NCBI RefSeq assembly: GCF_037975245.1
Contig: NC_092580.1
Location: 11,315,501-11,375,500 of the forward strand
Direction of reading: 5' to 3'
DNA from: Apostichopus japonicus
Taxonomy: Eukaryota; Echinodermata; Holothuroidea; Aspidochirotida; Stichopodidae
Length of the DNA: 60,000 nucleotides
Under the pieces are notes generated by a model that ran no database searches, had not been told where the DNA came from, and saw nothing but the letters and a program-made list of their open reading frames with translations. Below, piece after piece: positions 46,027 to 56,343 of this stretch. The translations under genes were made by a program, and so were the position numbers. Each line of letters begins with the position of its first letter. Position 1 is the stretch's first letter.

Positions 46027-46290
46027 GAGTGGATATTTAAAAGAATATCAAGTGGATATTTAATAGAATTTCAAGTGGATATACTTAAAAGAATTTCAAG
46101 TAGATATTTTAAATGAATTTTAAGTGGTTACTTAAAAAGAATTTCAAATGGACATTTAACAAACAATATAAAGTGGATATTTACAGAAAGCTATTCAAGG
46201 GGATCTTAAAGAATTATAAAACGAATATCAAGGAGTTATACAACGAACGTTTAAGGATTTTAAGGTATATATTACAAGATTATAAAGTAG
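46027..46290. repeat. Degenerating ~27-bp tandem array
   Basis: About ten units of AAGTGGATATTTAAAAGAATTTC-type sequence. Unit similarity is highest at 46027-46120 and decays to the right. Confidence 0.8.
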
Positions 46291-46540
46291 CCATTTAGGA
46301 ATTCAATACAATGGGGATTTTACGGTGGATCAAAACGGGGATGTATATGTAAATGTTTTAAAGTAGGATATAAGTTATGAAAGATTAACAAACCAAAATG
46401 ATTTGTAGGAATATGTTTGTATGTATGTATGTATGTTTGTATGTATATAACTAAATATATATGTATATATATTATTAGAGAAAACCAGAGAAATATGATA
46501 TGACTCATAATTGACAAATAAGGAGTAAGTTATAGAAAAT

Positions 46541-46583
46541 ATATTGGAATTTTCGGTCCCCCTGGGACCTTCGTCAGCAATAC
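46541..46583 (-). ncRNA. Hammerhead ribozyme core in the Penelope-like 3' region
   Basis: Minus strand: stem I GUAUUG (46583-46578) pairs with CAAUAU (46546-46541). CUGACGA (46577-46571) is followed by stem II GGUCCC/GGGACC (46569-46564, 46560-46555) with AGG loop, then GAAA (46554-46551) and AUUC before stem I. Stem III is minimal (A-U with a two-base loop), but AAUU is self-complementary and would give a four-pair stem in a dimer. Known: Penelope-like retroelements carry minimal hammerheads with very short stem III. Odd: one extra A (46570) sits between CUGACGA and stem II, which may weaken cleavage. Confidence 0.7.
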
Positions 46584-46717
46584 TTGGCAGTCGAATGAGA
46601 AGTACAAAATGTGACACAATGAAAGTATGACGCTAGATAAGTGTAAGTTGCAATGATGGAATTAAAACCAAATAAACCATGACTATACAGGAAGCGGATT
46701 AAGGAGCAAAGAACGGA
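46584..46717 (-). other. 3' non-coding region of the Penelope-like element
   Basis: Lies between the stop codon at 46718 and the hammerhead core. It contains GTACTTCTCATTCGACTGCC, which also occurs in the truncated fragment near 17790. Confidence 0.6.
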
Positions 46718-47586
46718 TTACATATGCTTGTAGAACTGGTAGTTGTTAAGGGGTCCCAAGTCTTTGTTGAGGCCGGTGATGTGAGACTTAATACGAAAGA
46801 TCCAATCGATTTCTTTACGTTTACGTTCAGTAGTTGATTTGAAGTTCGAGGCAATTAAAATACATTTTAGGTTTTTTAGAGAATGACCATGAAGATTGAA
46901 ATGTTCGGACACTGGGAATCCTGCAAAATTATCACGAAAAGACTTTTTGTGATTATTAAAACGTAAGCGGAATCGGGAGCCTGTTTCACCTACATAATTG
47001 CCCTCTTTGCAAAGTACACAATAGAAAATGTAAATAACATTAATAGAATCACAAGAGAGGGAAGGGGGTCTAAGACTAAAGTCAACATTGGGAATCTTGA
47101 CCACGGTGCCTGGGGTAATATGGAGGCATATTTGGCATCTAGGTTTACCGCAAGGAAAATTGCCTGCGGAGGTGGAAACTGAGCGGGGGAGTCTGGAGGA
47201 AGTGAGAAGAAATTTAAGGTTGGGGGGTTGACGAAATGCTAGCATGGGGGGTACCTTAAACGATTCTCCTACAGACTGATCGTCTTGAAATACAGCAAAT
47301 TCCTGTTTGATGGAGCGAATGAAAGATTTGATGAGGGGGTTGTAACTGGTAACGAACGGAATGCGTGTGTTGGGACTTTTAGACTTGTATTTTAACAAGT
47401 CCTCACGGCTCAACTTGTCGGCCCTGGAAATACCCTGTCTAATTAAGTGAAGGGGGTATCCGACGTTCAAGAAATAACCAGTTAATATGGATACCTGGTG
47501 TTCAAAATCACATGGGTTGGAGCAAATGCGTTTAAGTCTAAGGCATTGGCTGTAAACAATAGAACTCTTGAGATTATGTGGGTGAT
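46718..47586 (-). CDS. Penelope-like element: RT C-terminus and GIY-YIG endonuclease (5' truncated)
   Basis: Seen: an uninterrupted minus-strand frame of ~289 codons, starting where it emerges from (TA)n near 47586. [20 protein letters not shown], just upstream of the first start-like codon (TTG at 47470), is the conserved end of the Penelope reverse transcriptase. Counting from 47470, residues 107-115 are a linker cysteine motif, CGKPRCQIC. Residues 145-162 carry the GIY-YIG signature (VIYIFYC ... NYVGETG), 166-174 RFRLRFNNH, and 218-236 RKEIDWIFR ... GLNKD, whose Glu is the expected catalytic acid. Known: these elements copy themselves by target-primed reverse transcription using this endonuclease. 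The 5' part with the RT palm is missing, so it cannot act alone. The endonuclease frame has no stops, so insertion is fairly recent. Confidence 0.93.
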
Positions 47587-47695
47587 TATGTATATATATA
47601 TAGATAGATATATATATATATTAATATATATATATTTATATATATATATATGTATGTATATATATATATATTTATATATATATATTTATATATAC

Positions 47696-47736
<41 letters not shown>

Positions 47737-47805
47737 TATATATATAAATATGTATATATGTATATATATATATTTATATTTATTTATTTATTTATTATAT
47801 ATATA
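47585..47805. repeat. Compound TA-rich satellite
   Basis: (TA)n with TATATTTATATA and TATGTATA interruptions, directly joined to the 5' break of the Penelope-like element. Confidence 0.95.
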
Positions 47806-48099
47806 TTTATGCTTGCTATCTTGCAATTGCGTCTTCCTCTTAACACTGTCATTTCAAAATGCTTGTATTGTGTATAATCGAATGTACTTCAATCAATTTA
47901 TTGTTTTGGGTTGATTCTTTTCGATATTTCGTCAACAAGACTTCAGAATGAAGTCTGTCTTTCCAAATACTCGTTATGACGGTTTAAATTACAGTCCTGC
48001 GACTTCGTAGATGTAGATTTACGTGATGCGCCTGAATTTCAAGTGTCAGTACTTCTACGTACTTGTCATTATAGCAGGTTAAAGTAACACGTCTCTCCA
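47806..48099. other. Short unannotated stretch
   Basis: Nothing recognised between two satellites. Confidence 0.4.
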
Positions 48100-48120
48100 C
48101 ACACACACACACACACATAC

Positions 48121-48182
<62 letters not shown>
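48100..48182. repeat. (CA)n followed by (TA)n
   Basis: A CA dinucleotide tract at 48100-48117, then about 30 TA units. Confidence 0.96.
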
Positions 48183-48184
<2 letters not shown>

Positions 48185-48840
48185 GTGTACGATCCTAGAT
48201 CCGCCACAGACCAATTTCAGCTTTGCTTTTCGATTCTTATCTACCAGTATGTTTGTTTTAAACATATATGTAATTGTGAACATGGCATTTTTGCCAAATT
48301 AATAAAGATCATTAAGTAGTGTTTCATATGAGACATTTTGTCATTAAATTAATCAATACTTAGAATTAGAAATGTTACGAATTAAAATTACAAATAAACA
48401 GTAGCTATATAGGAGTGTTAAGAAATGTCCCATTCGAAACATGTCCCATACAAAACTTTTCTACCTTGTTACACCACCACGCTAATTACATGATTTCCCC
48501 CTGAACCTTTACTTGTATGACTACAAGTAATGCATCTGTCACTGGTATTACGTATAACAGGTGATATGAAATAAGTATTTCCAGGATTAGCTTGGACTTG
48601 CCCTAGCAGTGCTAGTACGTTTATACTAGCCTACTGCAATTAATGCTTGCATGGAGGGACCAAATATTGCGCACTTAACCAAACCTTGAAAAACACATTT
48701 TACCACAATAACTGCTGATGTGCTTTCTTCAACGAATCGTATTATTGACTAATGGCGGTTAAAACCCCAGGAACTATGAGCAACAAAAAATTTAAGGCAT
48801 CGGCCTATATGGGATATTCCGGGACCTTTTCAAAGCTTTA
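48183..48840. other. Intergenic or intronic stretch
   Basis: No gene recognised. Confidence 0.4.
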
Positions 48841-49185
48841 GTGCAGGTTCCAAATTGTCAAAACACCTTGTTCCTGAAATAACTTAGGCCTATAGGCCTA
48901 TACATTACAACTTGTACTAGGCCTAGGAGCCTAGACTTCTTATGTATATAGATAGCTTACCTGGAAGTTGCGTCAGGAAAAACAATTAAGGCCTAATGCA
49001 TACAATTTGAACAGGAGCAATAACCCTTTGGCCTAACTTTAGTTGAAATTAGTTAGGCTTAACGTTAGGCCTAGGCCTAGGCCTAAATAATTTATTGCTC
49101 GTACTCGTATAGTCGTAGACTAGGCCTAGTCCAATGAGCCTAGCCAGTATACCCGGGCACAGCTATATGACTAGCCTAGCCAAGG
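48841..49185. repeat. Cluster of TAGGCCTA / CCTAGG palindromes
   Basis: TAGGCCTATAGGCCTATA near 48890, TAGGCCTAGGAGCCTAGA near 48919, TTAGGCCTAGGCCTAGGCCT near 49065 and TAGGCCTAGTCCAATGAGCC near 49122. The density is far above the rest of the window. Confidence 0.75.
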
Positions 49186-49254
49186 ACAGTCTGTGCTTCG
49201 AAAATAATTAGGCCCCTATTGCCATTTAATGAACTACATAAATGTGTAACTTAC

Positions 49255-49370
49255 CGTTCATCCCGCGCTGTCCGACTCGCACAAACTCCGGATTTAGATA
49301 GATTTTAAGAGATCTATACTGTTCCTAACAGTTTTAATTATGTCTACTATATGCTACAGTTACGTACGTA
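49255..49370 (-). other. Possible 5' exon (leader plus first codons)
   Basis: On the minus strand GGGATGAACG|GTAAGT is a strong donor preceded by an ATG, in a locally CpG-rich segment (GCGAGTCGGACAGCGCGGG). The upstream boundary is arbitrary. Only two codons would precede the intron, so the gene cannot be identified. Confidence 0.25.
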
Positions 49371-49489
49371 TACGATTGAAGTTTACGTATATAGTTAACC
49401 GGACGGCCGAAAGCGTAACGTTATACAGTAGAGGGCGGGCTACTCACCGGTAAAATAAGATACTGTACAGTGCAATATTGGCAATATAT

Positions 49490-49560
49490 AATAATAATAA
49501 TAATTTATTTTGTAAAGCGTGAAATCCACAAAAGTGCTCTAAAACGCTATGTAACAGCAA
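49490..49560. repeat. (ATA)n with a retroelement-like 3' tail
   Basis: AATAATAATAATAATTTATTTTGTAAAGCG followed by AAAAGTGCTCTAAAACGCT resembles the 3' tails of dispersed SINE/LINE families. The family is not identified. Confidence 0.35.
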
Positions 49561-49899
49561 ATAAAGAAATATATATATATGACACAAAATATGTAGTAAA
49601 AATGTAGAATAAAATACAATATAAATGAGTATGAAAAATAAAAAGCATGCATTTACTTGATTGTTTTCTGAAAGGATCAAATTAATTCTCTCTTTGGGTA
49701 GTATGTATTAAAGGGTGATTTTATAATGAAAAATAAAAACATCGATTTTCATAGAAAGGCCGAAATCACAATGTATCACAGGTATATATAGACCTTCTTT
49801 TCTACAATTAAACACAAAAACACTAGGCCCTATACTATAATGTTTTGTCCAATAATTTATGACATCAGTAAACGTACTCTAATTTAGTTTTTCTTGTAG

Positions 49900-50058
49900 T
49901 TGCCATGTCCCATAAGGTCAACGTTTGTGGTTGGATCTGTGCCTTCTTTAATACGTGCAGGGAAAATATATCAAATATCCCAGATACTCTTGAATTATAT
50001 AAACAAAATTGAAAAGGAGGAAATAATATGTCATGAATGCGACAAGGACACATCTCAA
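49900..50058 (+). CDS. Candidate internal exon, unrecognised gene
   Basis: Seen: acceptor TTAGTTTTTCTTGTAG, then 53 codons in phase 0, then donor CTCAA|GTAAGA, both close to consensus. The peptide runs LPCPIRSTFVVGSVPSLIRA, then GKIYQISQILLNYINKIEK, and ends EEIICHECDKDTSQ. It has a helical I/L-rich middle and two cysteines near the end. Length 159 is a multiple of three, so it is symmetrical in phase. I do not recognise the domain. No other exon of the same gene was found on the plus strand nearby. Reading past the donor gives low-complexity sequence from (TC)n, which supports splicing. Confidence 0.42.
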
Positions 50059-50570
50059 GTAAGATACCACCCGTGTTTTTCTATCTCTCTCTCTCTCTCT
50101 TCTGTTACTATAGTAACGGTTTTCTATTTGAACGCACCGGTTGACCGGAAACTTGGAATATTTTTTCCTTCCTTTATGCCTTACTTAAGACAATGTAATA
50201 ATTAATGATGGTTTATGCCATGAAAATATTCTAAATTTAAAATGTTGACGCTTAGTTTTTTTTTTCTCTGCGTATATTTTACCTAAAAAAAAAAAAAATC
50301 GCCCACGAACTTGAAAAGTATGACATCTTTAAGTGTCCACGAGGGCACTTATAAAAGTGTTCGTATTCTGAGGAAGCTGGTTTTTAATTTACTCAAGATG
50401 ATTTTTCGTCGGCAAAGACTTTGTGAAACAGGTTAATCAAAAGTCGATGCCCTTCAAAGAAAATGTTTCAATCGAAATGTTGCATTCCGTTTTAAGGGAA
50501 TTATTTCTTTTGTAAATAATATGTTTTGATGAACATCAGCCAATAGAAATTGGCACCGATAAAGACTTAC
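50059..50570. other. Intergenic or intronic stretch
   Basis: (TC)n at 50083-50100; A and T runs near 50255-50300. Nothing else recognised. Confidence 0.4.
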
Positions 50571-50687
50571 GTCCCAATAACCGGGGGTGGGACGGAGGGG
50601 AGAGGGACGAGGACGTGGAACAATGGTTGTTTCAGGTGGCTCCCTTGTCGTATATACCGTCATCAGTGCCCTCTCCTGTATCTCCAC
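50571..50687 (-). CDS. Weak candidate exon, proline-rich
   Basis: A minus-strand ATG opens 39 codons (MEIQERALMTVYTTREPPET, then a P/R-rich stretch to PGYWD) ending at GGGAC|GTAAGT, a strong donor, phase 0. The upstream side is purine-rich and offers no good acceptor. Composition alone could explain the proline-rich part. Confidence 0.22.
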
Positions 50688-51107
50688 CCAACTCTACCCT
50701 CTGCCCCCCCCCCCCCAACCCGCGCAATCTCTCTTATATTATTTATTAATCGACAAAGGCATAGCTTTTTAGTTATAACCTCAGGAGATATTTTCATTTT
50801 CATGTATTACATATGATGACAACTATCTGTATAACATATGATCGGGAGATTTTTTTTTTAAATGGTTTGTTGAAGATTTATGGAGTATCTGGCAACAACT
50901 GAAAGGGTGACGTCATCATTTCAATTGGGTATAGACGATATGTGTTTGCTCGTTTTATTTTTATCAAATCTTTTAACCACAAGTGAGTAGTTTCAACTCC
51001 CTGTATTCACATTAAGAGCTAAGCTAATATTTAAAATGTACAAGAAGTTAAAAAAATCACCGTCAATACTCTATAAAAGGACAGTGCGGATTCTCTTGTT
51101 GGATGTA
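50688..51107. other. Intergenic stretch with module flank
   Basis: C run near 50704. GTATCTGGCAACAACTGAAA with TGACGTCATCA near 50885-50920 matches 24447-24480. Confidence 0.4.
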
Positions 51108-51225
51108 TGCCGTGATGACGTCACAGAACGCTCACGATGTGTTGCATTTCCTGGAATGACAAATGAGTTTGTCAAGCAAAATAAGTTACCTCTCAATCAA
51201 CCGGAATCGAGTTGTTGAGATTTTC
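51108..51225 (-). repeat. CRE-containing module, copy E (degenerate)
   Basis: GTGATGACGTCACAGAACGC, TTTCCTGGAATGACAAATGA, GTCAAGCAAAATAAGTTACC and TCAATCAACCGGAATCGAGT follow the same order as copies at 23.1, 24.7 and 26.1 kb. Related frames are broken. Confidence 0.5.
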
Positions 51226-52719
51226 AAAAACGTCGATGCTATTTGGTGCTATAACGATAACGAAGTCGCCTTCTCACTTGACTATATATAGCTGGGATAC
51301 TTTAAGGTCTGATGGATATAAAATTTCACTAAGACATTAAGCTTTCGTGTCAAATTTTAAGAATGGTTTACAGTGATGAGAGGCAGTGGGGTGGCGGGGG
51401 GGGGGGAGGGCTGGCCCTCTCCTCCCATCGAGGGAAACAAGGTTTAGCCTTGGGATATTTTACATTTTTTTCGAGGAAAAAATTGACCACTCCTTCGAGC
51501 CTATAGGACACCCTCAGGAGGTATCAATGGTTTGGATACACCCCTGCCCTTCTTTTCAAACTCACACAAAAACTCAGTAGTTAGTATTTATTCGCGCAGC
51601 ATTTAGACTTAATTATAGCCTACAATATTTATAGTCTAAATATGCCTCAGAATGCATCGTTTGACGTCTACTTTTTCAATTTCTCGACTTCTCAGATCCC
51701 TTATATGGGAGATGGCTTCAACCACCCCACCCCCTTCTTTCATAAATTCATGGATCCACCACTACCCCTTTTCTGTTTTCTCAAAGCATCAAGACTACAA
51801 ACCTATTCTGTTCTTTCTCAGCCTATACAGCTGCATTACTGTAGTATATAATTGTACGTTATATAACGAAAGAACTATTTTGTTCGGCCTTTGATATTTA
51901 TTACGAATTTAAGGGCAAGGACCTATCAACTGATTCCGAACCCCATCACCGGCCCTCCCAACCCCCCCCCCCCCGCCTCCCCCGATCCTTACATAGTCAC
52001 CAAAGGCTATACAGGTTACAGAAAATATGAGCGAACTTTAATCACGGAAGTAAAACCTACATGACACTGATTGCACGATGCCGCTAAACTTCGATATTAA
52101 TTTATTTTTTGTTTATTTCCTTTATACATGAACAGTTTGAATGCAGTAAACACGTGAATATATATATACAGACATATTGCTTTACCGATCCCTCAGGATT
52201 TAGGGATGATTTCCGAGTCTATAAACTTCCCTGCGTCTCGTTAAGACGGCGCTAAAAGTTCGCCTGCATATAAGTAGATTATCAGCAAGGTTTTTAAGAA
52301 GCTCGACATTTCCCAAAAGGACTGTCAATAAGGTTGTTGTAACCATGCATCAATATTATATGTTTTATTCAAACATTGATATCATTTTTTTCTACTGACA
52401 AATATGTCATATAGCTACCTGGCTAGGAAAGTAGTGTAATATATATAGTTTTGTACCTTTTTTAAAACTATTTTATTAATAGTGGGAAACCTTAAGAAAC
52501 TTATAAGAAACTGCTCCCCCCCCCCAAAAAAAAAAAAGGGATCGTGGAAAACAATATGGAAGTTGAAATTCCCATTTCAATAAACGTGTCAGTTTAATAA
52601 AGTCTTGTAGTCACCGCTCATGCAGATTCTCATATGAAGTAGCCCTTGTTTTAATCACATAGAAACCTAAAAATGTTAACGACATTCATCATTCAAGTGA
52701 TAGGTTATCATTGATTCTT
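51226..52719. other. Long stretch without a recognised gene
   Basis: G run near 51398 and C runs near 51963 and 52516. Overlapping short frames at 51642-51894 have no features. Confidence 0.4.
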
Positions 52720-53450
52720 TATGCATAGGACACCATGCTGCCTGTTCTGGTCTGGACCTGACCCATTGTATAGTAATGCATGTAACTGTTGCAGAAGAAT
52801 TGCGTAATGTTCTGATGTGGTTTACGAGGCTAACAAATTTTCATGAAATGTCAACAACAAAAAGACTTGTTCTGGGATGTTCTCTATACTCGACAAACTT
52901 CCACCAAGCTACGCCGAAGGACAACCATGTGTCAAATTTGCTCATGTTGCTAAATGTTTAGCTGTTTACATTGATAAATAGAGTTAACTTGGCAGCACCA
53001 CATTGATTAGGTGTGCATGCAGCAATTAGGTTTTTTAAGGATCGTCGGTATTCTCAACCGACTCATGAGATTTTTACCGGCCAAAAAGACTTCTATATTA
53101 TATATATATAATATTATCCTACCTTACTTTTCTTCCTGTCATTTTGCCTGGGCCAACAGTTATCCAAGTACGCGACCGCAGAAACTTAACGTTCTTCCAA
53201 AACAAGGGGAAGGGGTTACATCACAAATATAGCTCTTATCTTTCTCACAGTGGTTCTCTTGACGTTAAACTCAACACTCTCAATATTTATGACATTAACA
53301 GTCATCAAACTGCAATCTTTTATGTTCCAAATTTCGTAATGGGGGCTATAACTATACCTACCTGTTTCAACATCGTTTCCCCACAGTTATTCCGTGCACA
53401 ACCACAACACTGACGCGAATTAGCAATATACTCTCTTACTAGCATTCCTG
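52720..53450 (+). pseudogene. Frameshifted LINE reverse-transcriptase remnant
   Basis: Seen: LYA*DTML at 52717-52737 is a YADD-type active site with the first Asp codon replaced by TAG. In another frame, EELRNVLMWF at ~52788 matches the conserved helix after the active site. At ~53011, in a third frame, RIVGILNRLMRFLPAKK and LYIYNIILPYFSSCHFAWAN match the thumb pattern (GIL-K---FLP, LY--LILP-L-Y---W). Then YSSYLSHSGSLDVKLNTLNI and IYDINSHQTAIF fit the end of the domain. Known: this arrangement is typical of CR1/Jockey-related non-LTR retrotransposons. At least two frameshifts and a stop make it inactive. Boundaries are approximate. Confidence 0.75.
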
Positions 53451-53765
53451 TAAATCGTTTGAATTCCACCCAGGATTGAATCTGTTTGAAAAGGTCCTTT
53501 AGATCTGGAGACTCTTTGGGTGGTGGCTTTAAGCCTGTACATTCTATTGATAACTTTAAATCTTGCTATAAAGCTCTTTTGTTATCTAAATATTCCTGCC
53601 TTTCATTCCGTCTTATTGTTCAAGTTCAATGTATAGCCTGGATTCGTAGAGAGATGTGTGTACATGGTGGGGTGGGCGGTTATGGAAAGCCTGATGCGTA
53701 ATAATTCGAGAAGAAACACTCAGTTTATCGACTGATACACTGTTTTTCGAGAAAAACAATATGCA
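53451..53765. other. Flank of the LINE remnant
   Basis: May include the last part of the LINE; no further conserved block is clear. Confidence 0.4.
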
Positions 53766-53792
53766 ACACACAAACACACACACACACACACC

Positions 53793-53846
<54 letters not shown>
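53766..53846. repeat. (CA)n/(TA)n microsatellite
   Basis: CA repeats with a CCCA interruption, then about 15 TA units. Confidence 0.96.
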
Positions 53847-53847
<1 letters not shown>

Positions 53848-53961
53848 CATGTTGTATTTGCACTTTGCAAATGTAGAGACAAATTCAGTTCAATTAAGTC
53901 TATATGGAAATTAATAGATTCTTCGCGTTCTCCTATCTCCCCGTTAGCGTTACGTTTCGTT

Positions 53962-53973
53962 AGGTCACGTGAC
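53962..53973. promoter_or_regulatory. E-box CACGTG upstream of a short ORF
   Basis: TAGGTCACGTGACA is a palindromic E-box flanked by GT/AC, seven bases before the ATG at 53979, in a CpG-rich segment. A promoter-proximal role is inferred. Confidence 0.35.
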
Positions 53974-53978
53974 ACAGC

Positions 53979-54110
53979 ATGACTGCAGCGGACGTGATCA
54001 GTGTTTACATTCATAATAAAAGTGACAAATTAGTGAATAGGCATAAGTTGTCAAAACTCACTCGAAAATCAAAGAAAGAAACTAGACGAAAAACATCACT
54101 TAATAGATGA
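53979..54110 (+). CDS. Small ORF or first exon, basic, unrecognised
   Basis: An ATG in CACAGCATGACTGC opens 43 codons: MTAADVISVYIHNKSDKL, then the basic NRHKLSKLTRKSKKETRRK and a TGA stop. The composition is unlike the surrounding AT-rich DNA, and the start lies just after a CpG-rich segment with an E-box. It may be a complete small protein or the 5' end of a spliced gene whose donor I cannot place. The family is not recognised. Confidence 0.33.
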   Translation: MTAADVISVYIHNKSDKLVNRHKLSKLTRKSKKETRRKTSLNR

Positions 54111-56343
54111 TGCCTAATGACAATTTCTTGTATTACAACGAAATGATAAACTGTCAAGATAGACGCAATATTTTTCCTTCTTTTTTCCCCTTCTTCCTGT
54201 TTCTTTTTGAGCCAAACAACAAAACTGATAAACTCTAATGAATAAAAGAGAAAAAAAAACGAGATAGAGATAGAGAGAGAAAAAAAAAATGTGATAGTGC
54301 GGGAGGAAAAAACAGATAGCATATATAGAGAGTTGCATGGGAGATATAAAGTGTACAGTGTAAGGATTTATACTCGCCTAGTGGAAAATGCGAGTGATAA
54401 TGAAGTGCCTTAAGTGGTATTCATTTCTCTGTGGGAACACAGTTATTGCAGGATTTGAACCAACGAGTCCCGTGTGGTGCGTATGAGAGATTGCCAGATA
54501 GGACTCAAGGGGGTAACCGAAGAACCACTTACTGCCTCTTGAGCTTCCGTACAAGACTCTTTAGAATTCACCCGGCAACGTATACTTCTTCTCGATATTT
54601 TTTTACTACTCTATTATTATCATTCAGCGAGATGGAATTTTTTTTCCGGTGTACACCGGGTATCCTTGAGGTGGCATTCGCATAATGGAACGCAAATTTT
54701 TTTTGGTAGAACTTTTAAAGCAGCACTTAGCGTTGAAACCTGAATCTTTCTGCCCCCCTTTTGCTTTCTTTTCCTTTCTGTTTTTTTGTTCAATGACGTC
54801 AAAATAACGTCATGATAATCAACAGTTCAGACTCCAGTCGAAATAATGCAACCATGTATCAATATGGTAGGTCGGTTACGTCCATACATTCTTAAAGTTC
54901 TTCAATACATCAAAGCAACTCTGAGAAAGCGTCAACGGTGTTCGATGACGCATGTTAAAATTCGTACTAAGCCAAAACGCGGAATCAAGTAAATATGATT
55001 CCCAATTAAAAAATGCAGGTATTACTATCCTGATTTACCTTCTTTCGATGTAAAGTATCTTGAATTCAGACTTTGAAGATAAACAAAGCATTTTGCTATT
55101 GCACATCTATCAGGGAGGGGGGGGGGGGGGGTGTTCCTGCTTATTACGGTTATACCATTAAATATATCAAAGACGCAAATGAAAAACAAAATGAAACGCC
55201 CAAAATACATCAGTGGTATATTTATATATACTCGCTTCTTCTATATGATTTTAGAAATCAATTAGTAATTACAAAATACATGCATGGGTTAAATCTATCT
55301 TTGTAAGTCATTACAAATGTATTATATACTAAGGGTGTAGGCCCATGGGGGCCGGGGAAGTGGGCTGGAGTTGGGGTATAGGCTAGTTGCAGTAAAGAAG
55401 CAAAGAAAAATGTTTGTTCTAGCTTTCCATCGAACACTAACAACTATTTTGAGCTCATAGACTGTGAACTTAATGCAAAGCGGTAAGCTTCAGAAGCAGA
55501 TGCATGAATTTATAAATGAGGGTATGTGTGTGTGGGGGGGGGGTAGGGCGAGGGGTTGTAGTCTTGGAGTCTGGTTACCATGTAGGGTTTCTGAGGTTAA
55601 TCTGGCCAGAAAGAATATCAATTTATTCGTCAAACCATATACATTCGGAGGTATACATATATAACCTATGTGGAGCTAATATCAATACTGTTGATTTTTT
55701 TGTGAGGATGGGGGTTCACCTCCACACTAACGCCCCACCCCTCGGGATCCGCGTCTGGGTATTGCGCAAGCAGATTCAAGCTGACAATCGCAACTTTAAA
55801 ATTGCATCATCAATTTGTTGAAATTTACGGGAAGCCTTTGTGTAATGCAGCGAGCATTGGTTACCCAAACGTCCAATATAACCGGTTTTAACTATGTTAT
55901 ATCCTGATAATGAAGACGCAATTATTGTTTCAGTTTCGTCAAAGACAGATAAATTTGTGAAAGTTAATGAAAGTTGGAGTAATATTATGATCACTTCTTG
56001 GACTGTAAAAGATATGCTTTGGGGGGAACTAACTATCTTCGTTTCCTATAGAATTCCTTGTACCCTGCAATAGCCTCCCGACTTAATAGAGTGCTAACGT
56101 TTTCCAAGTTTAGCACTTAAAATTGTTTTCCCAGACACATGACGCGAATGATTTATCCCGTAAGATAAGATTCCAATGACAACTTTGAAAGTTACATCTA
56201 ATTCAACGTTGGACCGTTCGGTGACCAATATTCTAGTCACCTAGTCGCCTAGCGTATTCGTTTATTTTACACAAAGTTGTGTTGTGGAAGGGGGGGGGGG
56301 GGGGGTCAAGGCCAGATTGCGACATAAATTGGTACCGACTCAG
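54111..56343. other. Long stretch without a recognised gene
   Basis: A polymerase III B-box-like GGTTCAAATCC lies on the minus strand near 54455 but has no A box. G runs at 55118, 55538 and 56290. Frames at 54431, 55025-55306 and 55464-55821 lack features. Confidence 0.4.

Noticed and set aside
54440-54480. Possible tRNA or SINE from a B-box-like GGTTCAAATCC (minus)
   Set aside because: There is no A box at a suitable distance and no tRNA arms can be drawn.
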